DNA of 64,000 bases from Alternaria dauci (GCF_042100115.1 NC_091274.1:2914001-2978000); one strand, 5' to 3'. Positions 25,241-36,483 are shown, numbered from the stretch's first letter. Numbers and translations are program-made. The notes: generated from the letters alone by a model not told the origin.

Positions 25241-26956
25241 ATGGTATACAGGGGCAAGCCGTCAACGGCCTGCGCGGAATGCAGGAGACTACGCAGTCGG
25301 GTGAGTCTCCAATTCTTTGTTCCTGCCCCAGATTTACCGGCGAACGACAGCCAAGTGTACCGTATGCGTTCGTATGACCCGCTTGTCAGGATGCGACTCG
25401 CCTGCCTGTAACCTTACTAGTGGGGGCATGTTGCTGACCACTTCCAGTGTGACAAGAAGCTACCTGCATGTGGACAATGCACCAAGGCCGGCCGTGCTTG
25501 TTCGGGCTACCGTGCTACGGTAGACCTCATGTTCCTCGATGAAAGCACCCGCGTTGTTAGCCAGAACCAGGCCCACCTTCTACCGCAAGACACGGATCTA
25601 GATACGCCAAAAGGCCGATCCCGTCTGAAAGGGCAACTGGCGAAACGACCGGTGGCGCAGTACCCGCTCAAGCTGACTGAATTCATCATGTACCAGCCGC
25701 TCAATGACCTGGGCGTCAACTTCTTTATGACAAACTTCATCGTGGATGACCCGGCAATGTCGTTACTGGACTACCTACCCGGCTTCTATGCGAAAACGGC
25801 GGACTCGGCTCCTGCGCTGTCGCAAATCTGTGCGGCGGTGGGTTTGGTTGGTCTGGTCAACAAGTCTCATAATAGGGATATGCTCAGCGCCGCCACGCAC
25901 AATTACGGTGCTGCGATCCGGGCTATCAACAAAGCGTTACGATATACAAAGACGGCGGTCAAGGACTGCACCGTTGCGTCGATTTACTTGGCCGCCATGT
26001 TCGAAGCGTTGGTCATTCCAAGGCGTGCAGGCATGGATAATGCGGGTATTCATCTTGCTGGCGCTGTTTCTGTTGCGCACATGGTCCTGAAGCAACAGGA
26101 GCAGACTGACGTTACCGTGAAGCTATGCAATACACTGATGAAGACTGTTATCATGAACTGTTGGATCCAGAATGTACCGCTGTCACCTAACTTTATTGAT
26201 TTCAAGAGGCTGGTGGAGAAGAAGGCAGAGCGTGTCCTGGTAGATGACTCTTTTCTCGACGTTATAGTTAGTCTGCTACAGTTCAAGGAGGAGTATCAGA
26301 AAGCAAAAAAGGCTGATCCAACGGCCATTGTACAAAGAGCATTGGCGATCGACACGAATCTGGATGCGTATGCGCGCGACTTGGCACAGAAAGCTCCTCT
26401 GGGAACTGATCAGCTTCCGGACGCGGATGACATCGGATTGGCACATAAGGGCTACTTCCACTGTAAGTACATTCCGTGTTTATGTTTTTGTATCCCGCGA
26501 AACTAACACCAAAAAGTGCGTCCGCAGCACCTCCATGCTCATATATGGAACAGCGTCCAGACAACGCACATCCGCCTCCACCAGGCCATCCTCCGCCAAT
26601 GCGACACCGAAGCATCCTCACTAGATCCGGAAACTCAACGCACATCCGCCAAGAAACTCATCGTTCCTAAAATCGTAGAATTACTTGCGCGTGTACCGCA
26701 ACTAGCTGGTCATGTACAAGACATCCATGGAACATCCATACGTCCTACCTATGCCACGCCCACGAGTTCGCGGAGTACTTCGCCCGATCAAGAATTGTAC
26801 GAACGCGGTATATGCACTTCTATATCGCAGTCCGCCGATCATGGATTGCATGATATACTGCATCAGCTCTATATCAACGGATCGGAGCCGTGTATACTCC
26901 GGTTCACAAAAGATTGGATTCAACAATGTATAAAATGGTCTAGAACAAAGCGCTAG
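25241..26956 (+). CDS. Zn2Cys6 fungal transcription factor
   Basis: Probable nuclear DNA-binding regulator of 504 aa. Exons 25241-25300, 25448-26462 and 26517-26956 join in phase. Splicing exon 1 to exon 2 creates a complete binuclear zinc cluster: Cys11-x2-Cys14-x6-Cys21-x6-Cys28-x2-Cys31-x6-Cys38 (MVYRGKPSTACAECRR, then CDKKLPACGQC). The MVYRGKPS start and the GYRATVDLMFLDES tail after the cluster are typical of a well-known group of ascomycete Zn2Cys6 proteins. The middle and C-terminal parts form a helical fungal transcription-factor domain without a clear ligand hint. Intron 1 (147 nt) is longer than its neighbours; a second possible acceptor inside it does not give a zinc cluster. The targets are unknown. 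It borders an AT-rich repeat island and no biosynthetic genes, so a cluster-regulator role is not supported by context. Confidence 0.87.
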
Positions 26957-27153
26957 TCACACAGTATCTGACGAGTTTACAGGACACGGTTTAGCCGACG
27001 AGACCAGACGCTTTTCGTCACGGAACGAAGCTCAAGCGTATGCTTTTTGCGAAAACCTATCCCTTTGCGGTACAAGCGCTGATCATACTAGGTATTCAGA
27101 CTACTAGAGCGAGCTGCAATAGCAAGCTAGCTCCGTATCGGACGTGGTGGAGA

Positions 27154-27386
27154 TGTAACGCGTAGGACACAGCTCAGCTAGAAGAGCACTTGGGTCTCAA
27201 CATAATTGCTTCTCGCGTTATCGCCACAGCTGAGGAACTTGCTCTTAACCTGCGCTGCGCGCGTAGGAAGACTAGCAAGAATTATTATTAATAATTCCCC
27301 TACTATATTATAGTAATATAGAGCTATCCCCTACTATTCTCTTATAGTGTTAAGTAAATACTATTGTCTACAACTACCCCTTTACA
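27154..27386. repeat. LTR-like repeat, copy 1
   Basis: 233-bp element beginning TGTAACGCG and ending CCCTTTACA, so its ends form a 5-bp inverted repeat TGTAA/TTACA as in long terminal repeats. Its first ~135 bases match copy 2 at 27534 essentially without change. The rest differs mainly by C/T and G/A changes, with this copy being the more AT-rich. No target-site duplication was found: the flanks differ. Confidence 0.6.
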
Positions 27387-27533
27387 TAATTATACTATTA
27401 TACTAACCTTGTCTATCGCACTTACTTATCCCTAAGAACTAACTCTTAGGTTATCTAAGGATAACCTTTATAACTATAAGGCTATCTTACTAAGGCTTCT
27501 ACTTAGGCCTCTACTTATTATAATCTATACCTC
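27387..27533. repeat. AT-rich spacer between the LTR-like copies
   Basis: 147 bp of AT-rich sequence with no primer-binding site or open frame that I can see. Its last 30 bases before position 27533 (27503-27532, starting TTAGGCCTCTAC) recur immediately after copy 2 at 27765-27794. Copy 2 is therefore bracketed by a 30-bp direct repeat. Confidence 0.5.
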
Positions 27534-27764
27534 TGTAACGCGTAGGACACAGCTCAGCTAGAAGAGCACTTGGGTCTCAACATAATTGCTTCTCGCGTTA
27601 TCGCCACAGCTGAGGAACTTGCTCTTAACCTGCGCTGCGCGCGTAGGAAGACTAGCAAGAATTATTATCATTACTTTCCTAGTATACTATTAGAATACAG
27701 AGCTATCCCCCACTATTCTCTTGTAGTGTGAAGCAAATACTATTGCCTACAACTACCCCTCACA
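27534..27764. repeat. LTR-like repeat, copy 2
   Basis: 231-bp second copy, offset by exactly 380 bp from copy 1 at its start. It begins TGTAACGCG and ends CCCTCACA. It keeps more C and G than copy 1 in the distal half, consistent with fewer C-to-T changes. The pair plus spacer (611 bp) could be a miniature LTR element, two solo LTRs, or a tandem duplication with an internal deletion. Confidence 0.6.
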
Positions 27765-27794
27765 TTAGGCCTCTACTTATTATAATCTATACCT

Positions 27795-28259
27795 ACTAAG
27801 GCTATAATAGTAGCTTTATAGATACTAACTAATACCAGAGAACGTGTAGTAGTCTATAGAAACTATTATAGCTACTAGTAAGTCTTTTTAATACTTTTTA
27901 TAATAGTAATTCTAAAAATTAATTTCTTACTATTCGTTGTGCTTTCCTCCCTGCTTGCCTCGCTAAGGTATTTATTTACTTCGGTTTAGTACATTACAAA
28001 TTGCCTTGCATGTGTTAGCTTCACCGCGCCACATTACGCGCTGTGCAATGATGGTTGGGCTGTTTCGCCGCCTTGGGGGCTGTGCCTTGGGCTGCAATGG
28101 CAGAACCCGTGGTGAAGTGATCACTCGCATCCCCGAACAAATGCCAGGGTAATACCATTTTCTCCTCGTCATACACAACCAACATTACAGAATACATTAC
28201 TACAACTCATTGCATTACTATCCGAGGGATTCATGAATGGAAAACCTGTGTGAATCGAT
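27795..28259. other. AT-rich flank and upstream region of the ankyrin gene
   Basis: The first ~150 bases are strongly AT-rich and look mutated like the preceding repeats. From about 27940 the composition becomes normal again. No gene is supported. Confidence 0.4.
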
Positions 28260-28794
28260 ATGAAACCGGACCAATATGCGCTTCACGAGGCAGCGAAGGC
28301 TGGAAAAGGCTATCTCATACACACCTTGTTGAGGGATGGGGTTGACCCGAATCAAAAAGACAAGGATGGACGTACTCCCTTGCACTATGCTGTCTTGTCG
28401 TCCAGGCCTAAGTCTACCGCAGTATATGCTGAGACCGAAGTGGACGATATTTCCGTTCGAATGTATCCCCTTCTTCAACCAGCTGTATCTCCCTCCCACA
28501 CTGGCGCTTCGACTCTCAAGGAATCAAGAGGTGCCTCTTATCGGGAAAGACATATAAAGAGACCAAACAGCACGGCAACGTCTCGACCCACATCACAGTT
28601 TGGGCCCCCTAAAGCCACAGATTCCCCAATCAAAGACTATGATGAGTTGTTCCGAGATCAAGCTATTAAGGCAGTGGTACCCTCTCGAATGGAAACAGGT
28701 CTGCGCAGCAGTGGTCACTCAATCATCGGTCCAAAGACATACCACAAAGAAAATAAGGATAATACTCGTACTCGGCCGTCTGCGCAATCAGACT

Positions 28795-29424
28795 CGTCAA
28801 ACTGTGTAGACTCACTGCTAGAAGATGGTACGGATATCAACCCCAATATCCAAGACAAGGACGGACGGACTCCTCTCTATCTAGCAGCATAGTCAAATTC
28901 GTTAAACTGTGTATACTCACTACTACGGAATAGCACGAATATTAACCCTAATATCTAAGACAAGGACGGACGAACTCCTCTCCATCTAGCAGCACAGTTA
29001 GGTTCGTCAAACTGTGTATACTTACTGTTACGAAATAGCACGAATATCAACCCCAATATCCAAGACAAGGACGGACGGACTCCTCTCTATCTAGCAGCAT
29101 AGTCAAATTCGTTAAACTGTGTATACTCACTACTACGGAATAGCACGAATATTAACCCTAATATCTAAGACAAGGATAGACAGACTCCTCTCTATCTAGT
29201 AGTATAGTTAAATTCGTTAAACTATGTATACTTACTACTAGAAGATAGTACAGATATTAACCCTAATATCTAAGATAAGGACGGACAGACTCCTCTCTAT
29301 CTAGTAGTATAGTTAAATTCGTTAAACTGTGTATACTTACTGTTACGAAATAGCACGAATGTCGACCCTAATATCCAAGACAAAGAGGGCCATACTCCTT
29401 TCCAGACCGTTGCATTTTCAGATT
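28795..29424 (+). repeat. Six tandem 105-bp ankyrin-coding repeats
   Basis: The GACAAGGA-type anchor of each unit lies at 28854, 28959, 29064, 29169, 29274 and 29379, exactly 105 bp apart (35 codons; the canonical ankyrin repeat is 33 residues). A 133-bp block at 28834-28966 appears to recur without change at 29044-29176, so two units were duplicated together. Units 4 to 6 are the most AT-rich. Confidence 0.9.
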
Positions 29425-29606
29425 GGGAAGATTCACTTCTGCAATTTTTGGAAAATGGTGCAGATCCCTCAAATATCAAGAGGTGGTGGCAATTCCGACA
29501 AGATTCAAGTAGGAAGAAAGAAGTACCTAAATACTAGAAGCTGTGGGAGAATGCCGCGAATGGATTTGATTACGGAACTGTCGATGCGATAGTGAAAGAC
29601 ATTTTG

Positions 29607-31694
29607 ATGGCTGAGGAACACCCAACTCTTGGTTCCATTGTGTGGGAATGGGAAGTACCGGTTGTCTTCAATTTGAGCAACCCTGCTAGAGTAGCCGGGG
29701 GTGAGGCCCAATGGCTAGATCCAACACAGCAGGTCATTCTCGTAAGCAACGAGACAAGCTCGGACTACATGAAGAAACCCACAAGATGGGTCCAAGCCAC
29801 GACGATTGCTGGGTATCTTGCACAGCGTTGGGAAACCAAATGGTGCAGTTTCGTATTAGGGCTCTTGGACCTGGTACAGCTAGCCGACCTGAGCTCAGAA
29901 AACTCCGGTACGCTCTTCGATTTGAGGGGTTATCCTCTGCCGCTAAAATTCGTGTCGACTGCTAACAGGAGAACAGGATTCAGCGTCTGTGCTGTTAGTG
30001 CTGTCAATGCAAGAACAACGCCTCTGGTTTCGGTGACTTGTTACCAGTCTAGCATCTTGATCAACTTCAGCAAGAATGGTCTTGCGGATGTGGTTGATTT
30101 GATCCAGGCCTTAGATTGGATTTGTAAGGCAGTGCGCATGCCGAGGACCGAGAATACTCTTAGCTTATCGACAACTACCTGCCGTCTGGAACGCCGTACG
30201 ATGGCCAAAGTGACTGAGGGTAACCTACCCGGTTCCTCCATAGGTCAAAAGTACTTTCTTCAGCCACGGATTGAACTCAAAATATCCCCTCTACCACACT
30301 CAGATCACAACTGCTGGCACCACCTATTCCAATCCTGTATCGTGGCGGACTCCGCATTACCCCGATATCGCGATTTCGGTAAGGGACTAGAGACCACTTT
30401 TGACCTCATGGTATCACTTGCGGCTGTCGAGTTCTACTTAGTCATTGGAGGCGGGGTGGTATTCATTGGATACCAGACTGTGTTATTCCCAACGGCAATT
30501 CAAGGTGACTGTGTGCAGTTTCATTCAATTACGAATGACAATGGCCAAATCAATCCATATATTCTCGATCTCGGAGAAAGAGTCTTGACGGCGGACCCTT
30601 TCCAGTTCAAAGGGATGCGATGCTTTCTAGGATGGTGCGAAGCCGCGCAAATAAACCTTGGAACCAAGCGATTACCCGCCACGGTCAAATACTCTGGTGG
30701 CCACAGTCATGGAGAGTCTCTCCAGTTGGACGGTTACTCTATACTAGCCCAAGTTGGAGCATCTGCTCCTCTATCGGCTGTCCTCGGTCTGCAGACCAAT
30801 TTCAAGTATGCATCCCATCGTCGCCAATTTACGCCGCTCGGCAACTATTGCAAGCTACTTCAAGATACGTCCCGTGAACTAGCTATTATCTACGATGCTG
30901 CCCAACGTCGAAGTTGGTTAGTACCAAAGCTGAGCCTGCTTTTGCACATGAGCCATGCATATACTCTGGCCTGTGTTGGTGTACCGGATGACCGAGTTCC
31001 ATATGTCGAACCGCATGGCGATGCCAACGAAGTCATAGAAGTATTGAAACCATTAGGTGACACACTCGTCTATGAAGGAGGGACAGATAGGTTCTTATTC
31101 CGGGAGCTGATGCTGGGACTCAACACCAATCTATTGAAAACTGTGGCCTCAATACGAAATAGCAGCGGCACAAGCCTCTACGGGTTCGAGTTCATAGATG
31201 TCGTCACGGAACCTGGCCGAGGAACGTGTATGAAGGAGCTGAAAATACTATCGCTAGGGAAAAACTGGCTGGAAATTGTGAACGTGGTGGATGCAGTGGT
31301 GGTGTGTTCAGAACTCGGTGAAGCTATCACTGCTGTGGAGGGGAATGGCCGGAAGAGTACCAGTTGTAACATGCTGCCAAAGGACCTTGACTACCTCGCT
31401 GCAACACTTCCGTGCTTGGCTCGGTTAGCTAAGCGCGAAGGGAGAGAGTTGAGCGCTGGGGGACAGCACGTTACAATTGCTGAGAACATGTTGTGGGAGT
31501 TGAGAGGTGACCCTTTCGGGGTATGTCCGCATGACAATACCAACGAAACATGCTGGAAGAGATCCGACCTAATTCAGCGGCTGGTCTCAAAGAGATATTC
31601 TCGATTCCCGTTGCCTGGCCGTGCGAAAAAACCCTCTGCTCTGAAACGAATTCCTGTATCTGGAGCTGTAGTTTTTGGAAAACAGAATTCCTAA
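29607..31694 (+). CDS. Conserved fungal protein, C-terminal part of the ankyrin gene
   Basis: Uninterrupted 695-codon frame from the first ATG after the last stop; the open frame itself extends to 29538. I recognise the type of sequence (LVIGGGVVFIGYQTVLFP, RCFLGWCEAAQINLGT, FKYASHRRQFTPLGNY, QRRSWLVPKLSLLLHMSHAY, DVVTEPGRGTCMKELKI) from uncharacterised large proteins common in filamentous ascomycetes, but I know no biochemical role. No signal peptide or clear membrane segments. The frame continues in phase from the ankyrin repeats, so it is the C-terminal region of the original protein. Whether this remnant is still expressed alone is open; it shows no stops, suggesting either recent damage to the repeats or continued selection. 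Confidence 0.6.
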   Translation: MAEEHPTLGSIVWEWEVPVVFNLSNPARVAGGEAQWLDPTQQVILVSNETSSDYMKKPTRWVQATTIAGYLAQRWETKWCSFVLGLLDLVQLADLSSENSGTLFDLRGYPLPLKFVSTANRRTGFSVCAVSAVNARTTPLVSVTCYQSSILINFSKNGLADVVDLIQALDWICKAVRMPRTENTLSLSTTTCRLERRTMAKVTEGNLPGSSIGQKYFLQPRIELKISPLPHSDHNCWHHLFQSCIVADSALPRYRDFGKGLETTFDLMVSLAAVEFYLVIGGGVVFIGYQTVLFPTAIQGDCVQFHSITNDNGQINPYILDLGERVLTADPFQFKGMRCFLGWCEAAQINLGTKRLPATVKYSGGHSHGESLQLDGYSILAQVGASAPLSAVLGLQTNFKYASHRRQFTPLGNYCKLLQDTSRELAIIYDAAQRRSWLVPKLSLLLHMSHAYTLACVGVPDDRVPYVEPHGDANEVIEVLKPLGDTLVYEGGTDRFLFRELMLGLNTNLLKTVASIRNSSGTSLYGFEFIDVVTEPGRGTCMKELKILSLGKNWLEIVNVVDAVVVCSELGEAITAVEGNGRKSTSCNMLPKDLDYLAATLPCLARLAKREGRELSAGGQHVTIAENMLWELRGDPFGVCPHDNTNETCWKRSDLIQRLVSKRYSRFPLPGRAKKPSALKRIPVSGAVVFGKQNS

Positions 31695-33152
31695 CCCAGG
31701 CCCAGATATGGGAGGACTTGGATGGGAAATTCTTCTACTGTCATAAGCAGTTGCACACTTCTACCGTCTTTGTCCAAACCCATTCCGGAATGAATAGCCG
31801 GAACGCACCGTATTTGCGATAACATTGAGGAGGTCACATATAGTGTAGTCCTGGAACGTAGGATAGATAACGTTCTGGTAGCAGAGAGACGGGTAGGCAC
31901 GACGTGACAGTAATTAGCAACCTTTGTTCAATCTTGATTAGTTTGTAGAAGATCCAAAAGTCTCACTGCAGGATAAGCAATAGCCTAAGCACTAAGCTCT
32001 CCAATGAGTCAAGCAAACCTCCTTTATTGCTAGTCGGATAGTAGGTCTCTCCAGTGGTTATGTCAAACACAGCACTCTGAATAATTACCCAGGCAACATA
32101 AAAGCTGTCGTCGTCTTCCCTACACTTTTCAGCATGGTCGCTACAGATATATCGGTATTCAGTCAACCAGCCTGCGAATAGAAAGAACCGTCCAGGTTAC
32201 GCAGACCTGCACTTGTCATAACATGTACAACCTAAATGTAAGAAGTTACTCCACTCCACACGCCCTCGATCCTATGAATAGGTAGTTGATGCGAATCCAC
32301 ATGTCGAACAATCCATTCCGTCAAAGCGGTGCGGTCTAGGAGGTACAAGGATCAAATCTGTCAAGTGTACCAGACTGAAGTCGGTGGCTTGGAGTGTTAC
32401 AGATGTCGAGGATGGCGAGAGGCTCTCGCGATGACAAAAGTTCTTCACACAACACAACACATAAGTACAACCTGGCAACCCCCTTCAGAAAAAAAAAGAG
32501 TATACTCTTCATTCCTACCATAACCCACATGACGATAAGATAAGATCAACCAAGTTCGGAAGACAAAACATCCTTACCTGTTAACCCTACCTTTGCCAAT
32601 CCATCTTTATGCACTACTCAAGACAAATCGTGCTTATAAACTTACATTATACCTACCCAGTAAGTCGCAAGCAACGACGAAAAGAAAATGAAATTCAGAA
32701 AGAAAAAGAGAAGCTAATAAAACATGCCGGAGCAGAAAAGAAAAAAAGTTCACCTTGCCCTACCCTACCCCCATACCGATGATAGACACTCCTCCATCCT
32801 GACAGCACCTACCAAACCTGTGTGCGAAACCCGAGTGCCGCAGACTGTGACTGTGAACCGACCGTGTGAGGTGTGTCTGCTGTACCTTTTGCCTAATCGA
32901 TCGAGAGCCGGTGGAGAAAGATACTGACGACCTAGAGGTGACACATCTCAACTCTTACCCATCCATTCATCCATCCAGATGCGCATCGCCATGTCGTACG
33001 GCCGAACATCAACAACATCTTACCCTCAAAGGCGAGAGGAAAGGGTCAAGGTGAGGCGAAGAAAAAGGGAGGTAACCTTTTTGACAAACCCATGCACAAG
33101 TGGCAATGCGCCCAGCGAGTGGGCATGATGCCGCAGCCGACACGTCGTCAGC
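31695..33152. other. Intergenic stretch with one weak exon-like frame
   Basis: No strong gene. One minus-strand open segment at 31963-32166 is listed separately. The 32560-32760 part is A-rich. The right end is the 3' flank of the U1-70K gene. Confidence 0.4.
31963..32194 (-). CDS. Weak candidate exon or small gene, unidentified
   Basis: On the minus strand a good acceptor (TTCTATTCGCAG, ending near 32181) is followed by an open frame starting GWLTEYRYICSDHAEKC and ending at a TGA at 31963, with balanced, protein-like composition. An ATG lies about 50 bases upstream, but the intron this implies would be only about 35 nt. It may be the last exon of a decayed gene. I do not recognise a family. 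Confidence 0.2.
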
Positions 33153-34393
33153 CTAGTATCTGCGGCGCTGTCGTGGATCGTCGTAGCTGTCGCCTTCGTA
33201 GCCGCGCTTCCTCGAGTCGTCTCGGCCGCCACCGTACCCGCCGCCACCACCGTCGCGGTCGCGATACCGATCTCTGCTGCCAAGCGGTTCGTTGTTAGCA
33301 CCGCTGGACCCTCTGTCGAAACCGCCGCCTCCGCCGCCACGACGGTCATCGTATCGTCCACCGCCTCCACCCCGATCGCCTCCAAATCCACCGCCGCCTC
33401 GTGGGCCCCGGGGACCGGCTGGCGCGCCGTCGGGAGGACCGTAACCGTTTGACTGATAACCAATTCCCCCGCGACCACCACCAAAATCGCCACGTCCACC
33501 GCGGCCTCCGAATCCGCCTCGGAAACCACCCCTGTCACCACCAAAGCCACCACGGCCACCACCTCGTCCGCCAAAACCACCGCCGAAGCCACCGCCGCGG
33601 GCCCCGAAGCCACCAGGGCCGGCTGGGGGTCCTCCAAATTGGCTGCCACCTCCGCTTGGGCCGCGAGCAGACGGGCCCTTGGTGTAGCCTCGTCCACCGA
33701 GACCGCCACCAAAGCGACGAGGGCGCCATCCAGAGACTGTGCGACCGCGCTCGACATCGACGAGCACGCGGCGATCCTTGATCTTGATTCCGTCCGTCTC
33801 CTTGTACGCGGCCTTCATGTCCTTTTCGCGCTCAAACACGATGAAGGCGTAGCCGCGCTTCCGCTTCTTGGGCGGCGCGTCGGCGGGCTGCGTAATGTCT
33901 TCGACGATGCGGATGCGTTCGATGGGGCCGTAGCGACCGAATTCGCGCTCGAGGTCGTCCGAAGTGACGCCATAGGATAAGCGAGACACGAAGAGCGTCT
34001 TGAAAGCGTCGCCCTGGACTTTTGGGTCTTCAGCGGGTTTGTCTGTATGTAATGTTAGCACGTGATGCAGATGGTTTAAAATTGCCCGCGAGTGCGACGA
34101 CAAGCGCGCGTGTGCGATGGTGATGTCGTACAATCCTTGACGCCTTCGGTAAGCAGACGCTCCTGTTTCTCCTTCTTTTCGAGCTTCTTGCGGTCGCGCT
34201 TCTGCAGCCAGCTGTCGGTGGGCACGTAACCGTCGTTGTCTTTGTATTCCCTCATCGCCTCGAGGTACTGGCCCACGCCGCTAATCTTGGGCGTGCAGCG
34301 CTTCTCAGGCGCGTGGTCGGCCGGCTCAACCCATCGCAGCGGCGGCCGCGGGGCGAACAGGTTCAGCAGCATCGGGGGCAACAGATGCGTCAT
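33153..34393 (-). CDS. snp1: U1 snRNP 70 kDa protein
   Basis: Core protein of the U1 snRNP that binds stem-loop I of U1 snRNA during 5' splice-site recognition. Exons 34393-34132 and 34042-33153 give 383 aa; splicing makes the junction GVKDYKPAEDP. The N-terminus ([19 protein letters not shown]) is the conserved U1-70K start. An RRM spans about residues 103-180 with RNP2 TLFVSRL and RNP1 KRGYAFIVF. The C-terminal half is a long Gly/Arg-rich RGG-type tail, followed by an Arg/Asp-rich end ([18 protein letters not shown]). The antisense strand of the Gly-rich part is open over 240 codons but is clearly a shadow. The ATG is 254 bp from the divergent mL43 start. Confidence 0.94.
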
Positions 34394-34647
34394 GTTTGCT
34401 AGTCTTGTTCTGGAATGCGCTCCAGACTGCGATGTGGAATAGTTGGAATTACGGGGGGTGAAGTGAGAAGTTGATGTTTGGGGGTGAGGAGCTGCTGCTC
34501 GAGGAAGCTGCGACGCGGAGTTCGCACTAGCGCAAACCTAGGCTGCGACGGCCGCACGTGAGATCAACGCCGCCAAACTTTTGGGCGGAGACGACGTCGA
34601 GATTGGTGAGACCGCACCGCCGTCCATTACCTCCATTGTACGCCAAC

Positions 34648-35127
34648 ATGCCTCTTTCGGCTATCAAGACGGTCGCAAAGGCTCAGGTATGTTCTCGCCG
34701 ACCCTCGCATCCCCGCATTCGCCACTCGCGGCGCTGATTACCACGCCAGAACGGCGTAGGAGCCTTTGTCCTCCCGTGCAAGTCCCTCACCTTCCACTAC
34801 TGCAACTGGTGGGGCTCTTCCAGAGGCATGAACGCCTTCCTCAAAGCCTCCCTCCCCGCATTCGCAAAGCGCAACCCCCAGATTGAAATCTCCGTCAGCC
34901 CGCGGCCACGCAAACACCCTGTAATCATCGCACAGTACCTCAATGGCGCGCAGCGGTCAATATGTGTGAAGAACTTGCAGAATGAGGGCGTGAGGGAAAA
35001 GGCAGAGATGTTGAGGAACAGCACAGGGGAGAAGAACAGGAAACTGGATGGACGGCCGGTGAAGAGTTTGAATGAGAGCGTTAGGGGTATTTGGAGTCCG
35101 TTCCACGGCAGCAAGATCGAGATATGA
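34648..35127 (+). CDS. mrpl51: Mitochondrial large-subunit ribosomal protein mL43
   Basis: Mitoribosome large-subunit protein of the L51/S25/CI-B8 fold. Exon 1 (34648-34686) encodes MPLSAIKTVAKAQ; exon 2 is 34750-35127. Total 138 aa, close to yeast Mrpl51 (140 aa). Family signatures are KSLTFHYCNWWGSSRGMN near residues 24-41 and the basic IEISVSPRPRKHPVIIAQY strand region. The short N-terminal exon is basic and amphipathic, as expected for mitochondrial import. It shares its upstream region with U1-70K and converges on TPI (359 bp between stops). Confidence 0.93.
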
Positions 35128-35485
35128 GCACGGGGAGTGGATGGATGTGGATGATATACGCATTGGAGATCCAGCGATTGGCATAGCACCGGATTTGCGG
35201 GATGCTGAAGTGTGATGCTTCTATGGGATTAGTTCCAGGCGCTGCCATGATCCGGGCATGCTCAACGACATACGAGCGGTATGCTGGTTGGAATACACAT
35301 GACGATTGTACAAAAATGTATCAAATAAGCTGAATTCACAGACATGCTCAAAACCAACACAACTGATCTTCATAACGTTCATTATGCTGACTCTACATGA
35401 ATTCTAGCAAGTCCAACTTCTTCAAAAGATCACTGCCGAAGCACGCTCAAATCATCTATAGACGAGCGCCATCACTTCGCGGGAT

Positions 35486-36483
<998 letters not shown>

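Larger units (their letters stand above)
28260..31694 (+). pseudogene. Ankyrin-repeat gene broken by stops in its repeats
   Basis: One continuous reading frame runs from the ATG at 28260 to 31694 but is interrupted by eight stops, at 28890, 28956, 29100, 29166, 29205, 29271, 29310 and 29535. The N-terminus is an intact ankyrin unit (YALHEAAKAGKGYLIHTLL, then DKDGRTPLHYAVL). Six 35-residue ankyrin-like repeats follow (NCVYSLLRNSTNINPN and DKDGRTPLYLAA types) and contain seven stops. The eighth is in the linker, after which 700 clean codons encode a conserved fungal domain. Neighbouring repeat copies show CAG or CAA at several of the positions that are TAG or TAA elsewhere (for example 28989 region versus 29100), so C-to-T change is the likely cause. 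Introns removing each stop are not plausible. An alternative is that the 5' part and the 3' open frame are now expressed separately. Confidence 0.8.

Noticed and set aside
27154..27794. CRISPR-like or tRNA-derived repeats
   Set aside because: Only two copies of a 233-bp unit, no regular short spacers, and no tRNA A/B boxes that I could find; eukaryotic context.
33026..33757. 243-codon Ala/Val-rich minus-strand frame
   Set aside because: Another frame of the Gly/Arg-rich tail of U1-70K; low-complexity shadow.
33401..33980. Plus-strand frames opposite U1-70K
   Set aside because: Antisense shadows of the RRM and RGG region, dominated by His/Arg from GC-rich codons.
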